From positions 1 to 22,820 of the forward strand of contig JBGOTQ010000078.1 in NCBI GenBank assembly GCA_041476565.1: a DNA stretch of 22,820 nucleotides. The letters run 5' to 3'. How positions within the stretch are numbered: the stretch's first letter is position 1; each line of letters opens with the position of its first letter. The stretch is from DATKMG01 sp041476565 (GTDB taxonomy: Bacteria > Acidobacteriota > Terriglobia > Versatilivoradales > Versatilivoraceae). Both the position numbers and the translations under genes were made by a program. The notes under the pieces are model-generated. The model was given only the letters and a program-made list of their open reading frames with translations. It ran no database searches and was not told where the DNA came from. Of this stretch, positions 15,695 to 22,820 are shown piece by piece.

Positions 15695-17236
15695 CTATTC
15701 CCATTCAATGGTTGCCGGGGGTTTGGAACTGATGTCGTAGACCACCCGGTTGATTCCTTTCACTTCATTGACGATCCGGTTGGAAAGACGTTCCAGGACA
15801 TCGTAGGGCAGACGCACCCAATCCGCCGTCATCCCGTCTCGCGACTGGACAGCTCGGATCGCTATCGTATATTCGTAGGAACGGTCATCCCCCATGACCC
15901 CGACACTCCTGACTGGCAGCAAAACTGCGAATGATTGCCAGATTTTGGTGTATAGGCCGGCAGCCTTGATTTCTGCGACCACAATCTCGTCGGCATCTTG
16001 CAGGAGCCGAATCCGGTCAGAGGTCACTTCACCGACAATTCGCACTGCCAACCCGGGGCCGGGAAATGGCTGGCGCTGGATGATCTCCTCACCTAAACCC
16101 AGCTGTTTTCCTATCAACCGAACTTCATCTTTGAAGAGTTCCCGCAGGGGTTCTACCAACTTCAGATTCATTTCTTCCGGCAAGCCGCCGACGTTGTGAT
16201 GAGATTTGATGGTGGCTGACGGCCCCCTCACCGAAACTGACTCGATCACATCGGGATACAAAGTGCCCTGAACCAGGTAGTCAATTCTTCCCAACTTGGC
16301 CGCTTCTTCCTCAAACACCCTGACGAATTCTTTCCCGATGATCTTCCGCTTTAGTTCGGGGTCCACCACGCCGGCCAGTTTTGTCAAAAACCGCAGGGAA
16401 GCGTCCACGCCGATAACCTGAAGCTGAAGCCGCTCCTTAAGGTTGGACAGAACCTTGGAGAATTCATTCTTCCGGAGGACTCCGTTGTCGACGAAGATAC
16501 AAGTCAGTCTTTCGCCGATGGCCCGACCCACCATTACCGCTGCTACGGTTGAGTCTACCCCTCCACTCAGGGCACAGATTGCCCGCTTGTCTCCAATCTG
16601 TTCATGAACCTTTCGAACAGATTCGTCTACGAAGGAGGTGGGTGTCCAGTCTGCTTGGCAGTGACAGGCTTTGAAGAGGAAGTTCTCGATGATCTGTTTT
16701 CCTTCTTGGGTATGGATGACCTCCGGATGGAACTGTACGCCATAGATATGGCGATCGCGATTCTCGGCGGCAGCAATGGAATTGGCCGTCAGGCCTAACA
16801 CAGCAAAACCACTTGGCAATCTCATGATGCGGTCGCCGTGGCTCATCCAGACTGGAGACCTAGGTGTGATTCCGTCCAGAAGTAAACCGGGTTGCCGGAC
16901 TTCCAGTTCTGCCAGCCCATACTCCCGCTTCTGCGCACGTTCTACCTGCCCACCCAGTTGATGAGCCAGCAACTGGAACCCGTAGCAGATACCTAATACG
17001 GGGACGGGATGGGCCCAAAGAGTCTTATCACTGTGGGGGGCTTCTTCCCCATAGACAGAATCGGGACCCCCTGAGAGGATAATCCCTTTTGGTTGTCGCT
17101 TGAGGATCGCCGAGAGCGGCGCATTAAAGGGGAGTATTTCACAGTAAACATGAGCCTCCCGGACTCGGCGGGCGATCAGTTGGGTGTATTGAGCGCCAAA
17201 GTCCAGGATAATGACAGTTTCGTGGTCTCGAGACAT
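15695..17236 (-). CDS. guaA: GMP synthase (glutamine-hydrolysing)
   Basis: GuaA converts XMP, ATP and glutamine to GMP. 513 aa, the usual single-chain layout. The glutamine amidotransferase domain carries GICYGFQLL (nucleophile C84) and VQFHPE (H170, E172). The ATP-pyrophosphatase domain follows with LSGGVDST (224-230), FVDNGVLRKNE, and the C-terminal dimerisation domain with FPGPGLAVRI and the terminal KPPATIEWE, the standard ending. GAGG about 9 nt before the ATG is the Shine-Dalgarno. A strong promoter lies 27 bp upstream, and the leader is too short for a riboswitch. It appears to be first in a guaA-dnaE-accA unit. Confidence 0.98.
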   Translation of the reverse strand: MSRDHETVIILDFGAQYTQLIARRVREAHVYCEILPFNAPLSAILKRQPKGIILSGGPDSVYGEEAPHSDKTLWAHPVPVLGICYGFQLLAHQLGGQVERAQKREYGLAELEVRQPGLLLDGITPRSPVWMSHGDRIMRLPSGFAVLGLTANSIAAAENRDRHIYGVQFHPEVIHTQEGKQIIENFLFKACHCQADWTPTSFVDESVRKVHEQIGDKRAICALSGGVDSTVAAVMVGRAIGERLTCIFVDNGVLRKNEFSKVLSNLKERLQLQVIGVDASLRFLTKLAGVVDPELKRKIIGKEFVRVFEEEAAKLGRIDYLVQGTLYPDVIESVSVRGPSATIKSHHNVGGLPEEMNLKLVEPLRELFKDEVRLIGKQLGLGEEIIQRQPFPGPGLAVRIVGEVTSDRIRLLQDADEIVVAEIKAAGLYTKIWQSFAVLLPVRSVGVMGDDRSYEYTIAIRAVQSRDGMTADWVRLPYDVLERLSNRIVNEVKGINRVVYDISSKPPATIEWE

Positions 17237-17262
17237 CGAAGCTACCTCAGAAATTTCGAGAT

Positions 17263-17291
17263 ATTATAGCTACACCTAGGGGTGGTGTAAA
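17263..17291 (-). promoter_or_regulatory. Strong sigma70-type promoter for guaA (and probably dnaE-accA)
   Basis: On the minus strand TTTACA (17291-17286), a 17-bp spacer and a perfect TATAAT (17268-17263) precede guaA. The expected start near 17256 gives a leader of about 20 nt. The spacer contains CCTAGG, a palindrome, but no recognisable operator. The interval 17292-17497 towards the PEGA gene shows nothing further that I can name. Confidence 0.65.
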
Positions 17292-17497
17292 CTTAAATGA
17301 AGACCCCAAAATATTGCACAACAATTTCCGATTCTTACATCTTTCATGCTCTATTTTAGTCCGCGAAGTAGACGAAACCTACGGAAAGAGCAAAGACACC
17401 TCTTCGAGGAGGGGATGCGGGAAAGTGCAGGGTTTGATGTTCTCTTGACCCTAGCCAACTTGCAGTGAGACCCAGTCATCTAAACACGATAGCACAG

Positions 17498-17526
17498 TTG
17501 AAAACATCAGTGCGCGATACTATAAT
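17498..17526 (+). promoter_or_regulatory. sigma70-type promoter for the PEGA-domain gene
   Basis: TTGAAA (17498-17503), a 17-bp spacer and TATAAT (17521-17526). Transcription would start near 17533, downstream of the GTG at 17465 that opens the longest frame and upstream of the TTG at 17558. This supports the shorter protein. Confidence 0.6.
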
Positions 17527-17546
17527 CTTCGCCAGTCCAAACCTAT

Positions 17547-17551
17547 GGAGG
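17547..17551 (+). promoter_or_regulatory. Shine-Dalgarno that fixes a TTG start
   Basis: GGAGG lies 6 nt before the TTG at 17558. No comparable site precedes the upstream GTG or the later in-frame ATG at 17588. Confidence 0.6.
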
Positions 17552-17557
17552 TTCCAG

Positions 17558-18133
17558 TTGAAATTCGGGCGGAACAAAATTAGCGCTATGGTTTTGTGGT
17601 TTGCGTTTGCCGTTACAAGCCCCGTGGTCTCTGCCCAGGACCCGACGCAAACGGAACTTAAGTCGTCCGGAAAAGACGAAAGCCGAGTTTATGAAGTGGG
17701 ATCGAGAACCCGAGTGAAAATTGGTGGTGTTTCAGTAGGGGCCGGCTATGCGCGGTTCTCTTCGCCGCTCTTCTACGGGCCTTACTCTTACCCCAATTAC
17801 GGCTGGGACTTCGCTGGTTACCCATGGTGGCCTTACTCTGGGTTTTGGTCTCCTCTATATTTTCCAGGATTAATACCGGGATTTGCGCAGAGTGTGGGGA
17901 AGGGCGAGATCAAACTGGACAGTTCAGAGAAAGACGCGGAGGTCTACATTGACGGAGCTTATGCCGAGATGGTGCGGGACTTGAAAAGCATCTGGTTGGA
18001 CGCCGGGGCTTACGACCTGGAACTGAAGGGGGAAGGTGATAGGTTCTTCCAAAAGCGGATCTACATTCTCAGTGGAAAGTCGCTCAAAATCTCGGCCATG
18101 TTAAGTCGGGAACCCCGGGAGGTGACGCCATGA
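17558..18133 (+). CDS. Exported PEGA-domain protein
   Basis: 191 aa from a TTG start chosen by promoter (17498-17526), Shine-Dalgarno (17547-17551) and signal peptide. The N-terminus MKFGRNKISAMVLWFAFAVT then SPVVSAQD is a good Sec signal with likely cleavage after VSA. A hydrophilic stretch and a Tyr/Pro/Trp-rich segment (YGPYSYPNYGWDFAGYPWWP) follow. The C-terminal PEGA domain begins with KGEIKLDSSEKDAEVYIDGAYAEM, with the D-A-x-V-Y-I-D-G core, and ends LSGKSLKISAML. PEGA domains are small surface-associated beta modules, often cell-wall or protein binding. The stop overlaps the next gene's ATG (ATGA), so the two are translated together. Confidence 0.82.
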   Translation: MKFGRNKISAMVLWFAFAVTSPVVSAQDPTQTELKSSGKDESRVYEVGSRTRVKIGGVSVGAGYARFSSPLFYGPYSYPNYGWDFAGYPWWPYSGFWSPLYFPGLIPGFAQSVGKGEIKLDSSEKDAEVYIDGAYAEMVRDLKSIWLDAGAYDLELKGEGDRFFQKRIYILSGKSLKISAMLSREPREVTP

Positions 18134-18831
18134 AAACGGGTCTTCGATCTCTGGTTCTTCTATCTCTGACTTTCAATCTCATCGCTGGGACCTCAGGCGG
18201 AATCCAGCCCCGGAGGAGTGGCGCTGATTATCCGCAATACGAAGCGAAAAACGGAATCACTCTTGGAGTGGCCTTGCTCACGCCTGAGCAGGTGAGAGGC
18301 AACTTCGTCAGCGACCTGAATCGAGGATTCCTCGTGGTTGAGGTGGCGGTCTTCCCGGACAAGGGCAAGTCAATTGACCTCAGCCACAGCGATTTTCTCC
18401 TCCGCTCACGCACCAAGGAACTTGTGGGCCGACCAGCTGATCCCAAGGCTATTGCTGCCAGCTTGCAGAGGGCCGCCAGCTCGGACAGGGATGTGATGCT
18501 TTATCCATCGGCGACAATTGGCTATGAATCAGGCCCCCCATACTATGATCCGGTGACTGGAACTAGGCGCGGAGGGGGTGTGTATACCGGGGTTGGAGTT
18601 GGGGTTGGGATGGGGCGTTCCGGAGCGGGGGCCACCGACCAGGATCGACGGACAATGGAGCTGGAATTGACAGAAAAGGGGCTACCGGAAGGGATTGCGT
18701 CAAAGGCTGTCTCTGGGTACCTTTACTTTTCACTCAAAGAGCGAAAAAAAGGGGAGACCTATCACCTCGAATTCACTGCTGTGGGTGAGCCGATTGTTCT
18801 CCCCGTCCAGCCTGATAAGACTAAGCGGTAG
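18130..18831 (+). CDS. Exported protein of unknown function, coupled to the PEGA gene
   Basis: 233 aa with a Sec-type signal peptide (MKTGLRSLVLLSLTFNLIAG). The first half looks like a compact beta domain (NGITLGVALLTPEQVRGNFV, RGFLVVEVAVFPDKGKSIDL, SDFLLRSRTKELVGRPADP). A glycine-rich low-complexity segment (GGGVYTGVGVGVGMGRSGAG) links it to a C-terminal strand-rich part (SGYLYFSLKERKKGETYHLEF). I do not recognise a named family; the layout suggests a surface or periplasmic binding protein. It overlaps the preceding stop by 4 nt (ATGA) and converges with the LOG gene 34 bp away. Confidence 0.75.
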   Translation: MKTGLRSLVLLSLTFNLIAGTSGGIQPRRSGADYPQYEAKNGITLGVALLTPEQVRGNFVSDLNRGFLVVEVAVFPDKGKSIDLSHSDFLLRSRTKELVGRPADPKAIAASLQRAASSDRDVMLYPSATIGYESGPPYYDPVTGTRRGGGVYTGVGVGVGMGRSGAGATDQDRRTMELELTEKGLPEGIASKAVSGYLYFSLKERKKGETYHLEFTAVGEPIVLPVQPDKTKR

Positions 18832-18865
18832 CGTCCGCCAGAATGGTTGGAGGTTTCGACCGCAT

Positions 18866-19732
18866 TCAAAGTCGCACGTCAGGCTTTTTGACGGGCCTTT
18901 CGTGCCGGTTCGAACGGACGTAATATCGTTCCAGGCCTTCTCTTACGATTTCGAAGGCCTCGTTGGGTGTGTCTGCGAAACGAAAGATTTGAATGTCCTC
19001 GGGCGCAATCGTACCCCAACGGAGCATCGCTTGGAAGTTTACCACCTCGTTCCAGTAAGTACTCCCATAGAGCAGGACCACCATCTTCTTGGTGATTTTC
19101 CCTGTCTGGATTAGAGTCAGTAATTCCCAAAGCTCATCCATCGTCCCGAATCCTCCCGGAAAAACGATGAGAGCTTTGGCCAGATAGACAAACCAGTACT
19201 TCCGCATAAAGAAATAGTGGAAATCGAAGTTCAAGCTTGCCGTGATGTAAGGATTTGGCAACTGTTCCAGCGGGAGACTAATATTGAGCCCGACCGATTT
19301 GCCTCCAGCCAGATAGGCCCCGAGGTTCGCGGCTTCCATGATTCCAGGTCCCCCGCCTGAACAGACAACGAAATGATGAGAATTCCTGGCGATCGACAAA
19401 GACCACGAGGTTAAGAGCCGGGATAGTTCGACAGCATCATCATAATAGCGGCTCAGTTCTAATTGGACCCGAGCAGCCTCAACTTGTCCTGGATCAACTT
19501 GGCTCGATGATCTGTGCACGGCATCTATCAACTCTTGGTATGCCTTTTCCGCCCTCTGCCTGGGAATGGCGCGGGCGGAGCCAAAGAATACGATGGTGTC
19601 ACGGACCTTTTCCTGACGGAATCGGCGGTACGGATTGAGATACTCAGAGAGAAGCCGCACAGAGCGGGCCGCCGGGGAGTTGATAAATTCAGGGTCTTTA
19701 TACGCTTTCAAGGGTTGAAGAGGTTTGTTCAT
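18866..19732 (-). CDS. LOG-family protein (cytokinin riboside 5'-monophosphate phosphoribohydrolase-like)
   Basis: 288 aa with a Rossmann-like fold. The LOG signature is present: SGGGPGIMEAAN (about 125-136), FFMRKYWF with the catalytic Arg (R177), and PGGFGTMDE (202-210) with T207 and E210. The family hydrolyses the N-glycosidic bond of nucleoside 5'-monophosphates; many members are misnamed lysine decarboxylases. The N-terminal extension of about 90 residues fits the longer bacterial LOG type. The real substrate cannot be read from sequence. The ATG overlaps the stop of the phosphotriesterase-like gene by 4 nt (19732-19729), so the pair is coupled. Confidence 0.88.
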   Translation of the reverse strand: MNKPLQPLKAYKDPEFINSPAARSVRLLSEYLNPYRRFRQEKVRDTIVFFGSARAIPRQRAEKAYQELIDAVHRSSSQVDPGQVEAARVQLELSRYYDDAVELSRLLTSWSLSIARNSHHFVVCSGGGPGIMEAANLGAYLAGGKSVGLNISLPLEQLPNPYITASLNFDFHYFFMRKYWFVYLAKALIVFPGGFGTMDELWELLTLIQTGKITKKMVVLLYGSTYWNEVVNFQAMLRWGTIAPEDIQIFRFADTPNEAFEIVREGLERYYVRSNRHERPVKKPDVRL

Positions 19733-20769
19733 TTGTGTTTGTCCAATGCTCGGATTTTCACAGTCAGGACTTGTCTTGGGTTCCCAACCAGAAGTTGTTG
19801 AATACTCGATTCGGAGATACCCCGCTTGCGCAGTTCTGGCAGGAATCGGTTGAACAGGAAATCATAACTGCGAAATTCGCCCCCGCCCGGTTCTCCGACA
19901 TGATACCAGCCGGCATCCTGGGAAATCAGTGTTCGATGAATCAACTTGCGGTCGACCATATTTCTGATCAGCTCCTGATGAAGATCCATGGAAGCTGGAC
20001 TGATCCCATCGAACTCCACCCAGCATCCCTGCGCTGCAGCTTGAAACTGCAGTTCGCAATTGGGCTCATTGTGGGCGTGTACCCAGATAAAGGCATTCGG
20101 GCGAACTCCCAGCTTCTTCAGGAGGTCCAATTGCTCCAGAGCGGCAATCCCATCTCCGGTGTGAGAAGCGATGGTCAGTCCAGTATGGAGGTGAGTGAGC
20201 GCGGCGGCCTTTACAAGCTTTTCGTCAATTTTAGATAACCTTCCTGCATCCACCCCGATCTTGATGATCCCAGGCTTGATCCCGGTCCCTTCAATGCCCT
20301 CTTCATACTCCTTCACCCAGCGGTCAGCCAACTGGGTCGCGGGCTCTTGGTATGCCCAAGCGGGAATAAAATTGTCGTCGGCCGCTCCATAATAGCCCGT
20401 ATTCGTTATGAGATTCAGCTTGGAGGCTTCGGAGAGCGACGCCAAAAGTGCGGGGTCGCGGCCAATAAAAGCGGGAGTGCATTCGACTAGGGTACGGCAA
20501 CCTGCTCCATAGAGCCTTCGCAGGTGCGGGAGGACGGACGTAAAGACCTCTCGAGGATCATACCGGTCCCGGGAGACTTGGGCAGCCCCAATAAAATCGA
20601 CCAACACATGTTCGTGCATCAAGGTCATCCCTAATTGGCTGGCGGCGACTCTCCCAAGCACTGTGTCAGCAGAAGACAGGGACTTGCTTGCCTGACCCCC
20701 TGTCTCCAACAACAAGAGAGGACCAGCAGCAATGGCTTGCACAAAGTCTCTTCGGTTCAATCTGCTCAT
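19729..20769 (-). CDS. Tat-exported phosphotriesterase-family hydrolase
   Basis: 346 aa. The N-terminus NRRDFVQAIAAGPLLLLETG matches a twin-arginine signal (RRxFxQ), implying folded export. The binuclear-metal site of the phosphotriesterase/lactonase amidohydrolases is complete: H52-x-H54 in LMHEHVLVDF, K170 in GIIKIGVDAG (carboxylated Lys position), H203 in SHTGDG, H231 in VHAHNEPN, and D285 in SQDAGWYH. Family members hydrolyse organophosphates or lactones; natural substrates are often unknown. It lies 37 bp downstream of the YVTN lipoprotein gene and overlaps LOG by 4 nt. Export outside while LOG appears cytoplasmic means a shared pathway would cross the membrane. Confidence 0.88.
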   Translation of the reverse strand: MSRLNRRDFVQAIAAGPLLLLETGGQASKSLSSADTVLGRVAASQLGMTLMHEHVLVDFIGAAQVSRDRYDPREVFTSVLPHLRRLYGAGCRTLVECTPAFIGRDPALLASLSEASKLNLITNTGYYGAADDNFIPAWAYQEPATQLADRWVKEYEEGIEGTGIKPGIIKIGVDAGRLSKIDEKLVKAAALTHLHTGLTIASHTGDGIAALEQLDLLKKLGVRPNAFIWVHAHNEPNCELQFQAAAQGCWVEFDGISPASMDLHQELIRNMVDRKLIHRTLISQDAGWYHVGEPGGGEFRSYDFLFNRFLPELRKRGISESSIQQLLVGNPRQVLTVKIRALDKHK

Positions 20770-20806
20770 GTGGAAATTGGAACTCGTGCAGCTGAGCGGC
20801 GCCTCG

Positions 20807-21925
20807 TTACTTTATGACAATTGCCGAAGGCCTGGCACCTGTTTGAATAACGGTCAGCAATGCATTCCCGGATCTCACAAAGTCCGTGCGCAGTACCGTA
20901 ACATCGTCCGATCCCGAATTCAGCACGAACAAGTAACGTTCGTCAGGTGACAAACAGAGATGTTCGGGATGGACACCTACAGGGATTGAAGCCAGGACCT
21001 GGCGAGTTGAAGGCTCCAGAACAGAGACGCTGTTTGAGCCAAAGTTGGAAACATACAAGCGTGAGGCGTCATGTGAGATGACACCACAAATCGGGTTTCG
21101 CCCACCTGGAAAGCTTCCGTTCTGGGTGTTAGTAACCGTGTTAATTATGTCGACCCTTTCGCTATCGAAGTTGGTTACGTAAACCTCCCCCCCGTCAGGC
21201 TTGCGCACCATATGCATGGGTGTTTTTCCCAAGGTGATTTCTCCCAGTTTCTCTAAGGTGTGTCCATCAAACACAGTGACCCTTTCGCTGGCTGGATTAC
21301 TGACGAACATCTTGGATCCATCCGGGAGTAGGATCATGTCCATGGGAGACTCCTGATGGGGAATCTGCTCGAACCGCTCATCGCCTTCCAGGTGAATGAC
21401 TCCAAGAGATCCATCGACAAACTGGCTGACCCAGAGGCGCGTGTCCTTGGATGTGAGCTTTAAGACATTGGGGCCCGCCCGCGTCGGAAAACTCTTAATC
21501 GCTCTTAAGGTGCTGCAGTCAATAACCGAGACCTGGTTGGACTCATAACAGGCCACATAGGCAAAACGGCCGTCGGAGGAAACCGCGATGTCCAACGGGG
21601 CTCTGCCTACAGGTATGGTCTTAATGACTGCGAGGTCGATGGAGTCAATGACCGTGATCGAGCTGGATCCTGCATTCGCGACAAGAAGAAGTCTGGTATC
21701 ACGAAAGGCAGCTATCTTAACTGGAGACTTCTCAACTGAGAGGGTCTTGATCTTTCGAAGGGAATTCAGATCTATTACAGAGACTGTATTGCTGCCCAGG
21801 TTGGAGATGAAAGCATGAATAGGTGGAGGAGGTGGAGGGGTCCTTTCTTTTATGGAGCAACTGCTCAGGATCAGGACTGCAAATAGCCACCGGACTCTCT
21901 TTCGAAGGGCCGACAGGCCCTGCAT
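20807..21925 (-). CDS. YVTN-type beta-propeller lipoprotein
   Basis: About 372 aa. The ATG at 21925 is preferred over an upstream GTG at 21982 because it begins a lipoprotein signal: MQGLSALRKRVRWLFAVL, then LSSC with Cys at about residue 23. A PPPPPP linker follows. The rest is a set of about eight repeats of roughly 42 residues. Each has a strand like YVSNFGSNSVSVLE (HAFISNLGSN, LLLVANAGSS, FAYVACYESN, RLWVSQFVDG, KMFVSNPASE, EVYVTNFDSE, RLYVSNFGSN, YLFVLNSGSDD) followed by IPVGxxP. This is the YVTN propeller seen in surface proteins of bacteria and archaea. The ligand is unknown. No Shine-Dalgarno is visible at either start. Confidence 0.85.
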   Translation of the reverse strand: MQGLSALRKRVRWLFAVLILSSCSIKERTPPPPPPIHAFISNLGSNTVSVIDLNSLRKIKTLSVEKSPVKIAAFRDTRLLLVANAGSSSITVIDSIDLAVIKTIPVGRAPLDIAVSSDGRFAYVACYESNQVSVIDCSTLRAIKSFPTRAGPNVLKLTSKDTRLWVSQFVDGSLGVIHLEGDERFEQIPHQESPMDMILLPDGSKMFVSNPASERVTVFDGHTLEKLGEITLGKTPMHMVRKPDGGEVYVTNFDSERVDIINTVTNTQNGSFPGGRNPICGVISHDASRLYVSNFGSNSVSVLEPSTRQVLASIPVGVHPEHLCLSPDERYLFVLNSGSDDVTVLRTDFVRSGNALLTVIQTGARPSAIVIK

Positions 21926-22091
21926 CCGGTGGGTGGAGTTAGTCTGGCCAAGGATTGCCAAATGGGGACAGTTAATGATCACGAGGCAGGTCTGCTCGGC
22001 GAGGGTTGATTGGGAGTGCTTCTTCTTCTATCTCGTCCGCCTTGTTCTCGAGCCGGCACTCAAAACTCCAATAAGGAACTGTCTCGAGAGT

Positions 22092-22400
22092 TCACTCATC
22101 GCTAGTCTTGTCCTCGTGCTCTTTGTACATATAGCGGATTGCGTGCTTAAAAACCAGAAGGTTAGGGCCAGAGTCGCGGTTCACTTTGATGCAGTTCTTG
22201 TCGTACCATTCGATAATTCCGTGAAGCTCTTGCCCATCCTGCAGGACCACAACCATCGGTGTCTTGTTCTGCATCTGCTTGAGATAGTAAAAGCTTTCGG
22301 CATTGGTCTGCTCCTGTGGTGCGGCCTTCTTCTTCTGAGTACGCACAGTCATTTTGTCTTTAATTTCCGCCAAGGAAGGACGGATAAGCTTTCGGTTCAC
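22092..22400 (-). CDS. hfq: Divergent Hfq/Sm-like RNA chaperone
   Basis: Hfq forms a hexameric ring that pairs small RNAs with mRNAs. From the GTG at 22400 the protein is 102 aa. An AGGAGG at 22414-22409, 8 nt upstream, decides this start over the longer frame from 22457. The Sm domain covers about residues 33-93: NAESFYYLKQMQNKTPMVVV, LQDGQELHGIIEWYDKNC and LLVFKHAIRYMYKE. VFKHAI corresponds to the YKHAI Sm2 motif of classical Hfq, with Phe for Tyr and K85-H86 retained. A basic extension of about 30 residues (MNRKLIRPSLAEIKDK, RTQKKKA) precedes the Sm fold; classical Hfq has almost none. The arginine-rich rim patch of enterobacterial Hfq is not evident. Confidence 0.8.
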   Translation of the reverse strand: MNRKLIRPSLAEIKDKMTVRTQKKKAAPQEQTNAESFYYLKQMQNKTPMVVVLQDGQELHGIIEWYDKNCIKVNRDSGPNLLVFKHAIRYMYKEHEDKTSDE

Positions 22401-22408
22401 GAGAAAAT

Positions 22409-22414
22409 CCTCCT
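22409..22414 (-). promoter_or_regulatory. Shine-Dalgarno deciding the hfq start
   Basis: AGGAGG on the minus strand, spaced 8 nt from the GTG at 22400. The alternative GTG at 22457 has no such site. Confidence 0.6.
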
Positions 22415-22457
22415 CAGGCCTTCTTCTATTTGGACCTCTTGTACGACTTTGTTCCAC

Positions 22458-22717
22458 GACGTTTACCCACTTCTGTGGGGCCTGTAGTCAACCACCTGCT
22501 TTCCCTTTAGACGGGGCAGGGCAAGCAGGCACAGGAAACAAAACCCTTGAGTATCTTAAGTTGCTAGACATTCCCCGATCACCGGGGTTCTAGGTAACTG
22601 AGATGGCAATGATACTGGAATTTCATCAGATCGACAGAAATACCCCTGAATCATTCTTAACGCATCAATTAAATGCACATTACCACATTTCAGTACAGGT
22701 CTCAAGGACAAACTTGC
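22458..22717. other. Intergenic interval upstream of hfq
   Basis: No gene is seen here. It holds short inverted repeats, CCCAC-TTCT-GTGGG near 22468-22481 and CCCCG-ATCAC-CGGGG near 22573-22587, neither followed by a T-run. It must contain the hfq promoter and possibly that of the plus-strand gene at 22718. The best minus-strand candidate I see is TTGAGA, 17 bp, TAATGT near 22670-22700, which is weak. Confidence 0.3.
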
Positions 22718-22820
22718 ATGCACCGTAGCGGGTTAGGAAGCGTGAAGAAATCAAATTCTGAGGAAAGCCGACAGATTCGCATCCACCTGGAAACTCACTC
22801 ATTTGTCAAGAATCCGCCTA
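22718..22820 (+). CDS. Possible gene start truncated by the window end
   Basis: An open frame begins at ATG 22718, with AAGGA 9 nt upstream (22704-22708), and stays open to the window edge (34 codons: MHRSGLGSVKKSNSEESRQI, then RIHLETHSFVKN). A GTG at 22742 in the same frame is an alternative start. The visible part is hydrophilic and matches nothing I know. It would be divergent from hfq. The call rests only on frame and Shine-Dalgarno. Confidence 0.35.
   Translation, partial: MHRSGLGSVKKSNSEESRQIRIHLETHSFVKNPP

Noticed and set aside
17395..17420. CCTCTTCGAGGAGG hairpin between guaA and the PEGA gene
   Set aside because: Stem of about five pairs with one wobble and no T-run; too weak to call a terminator.
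1..22820. CRISPR arrays, tRNA, rRNA, riboswitches, prophage or complete insertion sequences
   Set aside because: No regularly spaced repeats, cloverleaf candidates or conserved rRNA blocks were seen in the intergenic regions; the only mobile sequence is the dead transposase remnant.

Overview
The window most resembles an Acidobacteriota chromosome. The clearest hints are a stand-alone VWFA protein of the type abundant in that phylum (DTSVS MIDAS motif, signal-like N-terminus, 345 aa) and a divergent Hfq-like protein with an N-terminal extension. I assign phylum only, and by inference. The content is mainly core chromosomal genes. I see no rRNA, tRNA, CRISPR array, phage or intact insertion sequence. 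One decayed transposase-like gene is present.

Layout. 1-166 is the end of a SPOR-domain protein. 194-2298 (minus) carries lipA and nadA (lipoate and NAD cofactor synthesis). 2491-6708 is a likely envelope block. It holds a five-TM sulfatase/LTA-synthase-like membrane enzyme (plus), convergent with a coupled minus-strand pair: a 75-aa membrane protein with a YVDPGTGS motif and a NoeA-like kinase-fold/methyltransferase. 6952-8274 is an M23 peptidase-like protein, 8496-9533 the VWFA protein, and 9565-10293 (minus) a rhomboid protease. 10488-10787 is a broken REP-associated-type (RAYT) transposase remnant.

10871-17236 (minus) reads guaA > dnaE > accA > a small Cys/His protein, probably one transcription unit from a strong sigma70-type promoter at 17263-17291. 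It joins GMP synthesis, replication and fatty-acid initiation. 17558-18831 (plus) is a coupled pair of exported proteins (PEGA domain, then an unknown) behind a good promoter. 18866-22400 (minus) reads Hfq-like > YVTN beta-propeller lipoprotein > Tat-exported phosphotriesterase-like hydrolase > LOG-family protein. The last two overlap by 4 nt. A gene apparently starts at 22718 and runs off the window.

Four start sites were moved from the longest open frame on promoter, Shine-Dalgarno (SD) or leader-peptide evidence: nadA, the PEGA gene, the YVTN lipoprotein and hfq. The best candidates for something undescribed are the sulfatase/PGTGS/NoeA-like block, the accA-coupled small protein, and the LOG/phosphotriesterase-like pair.
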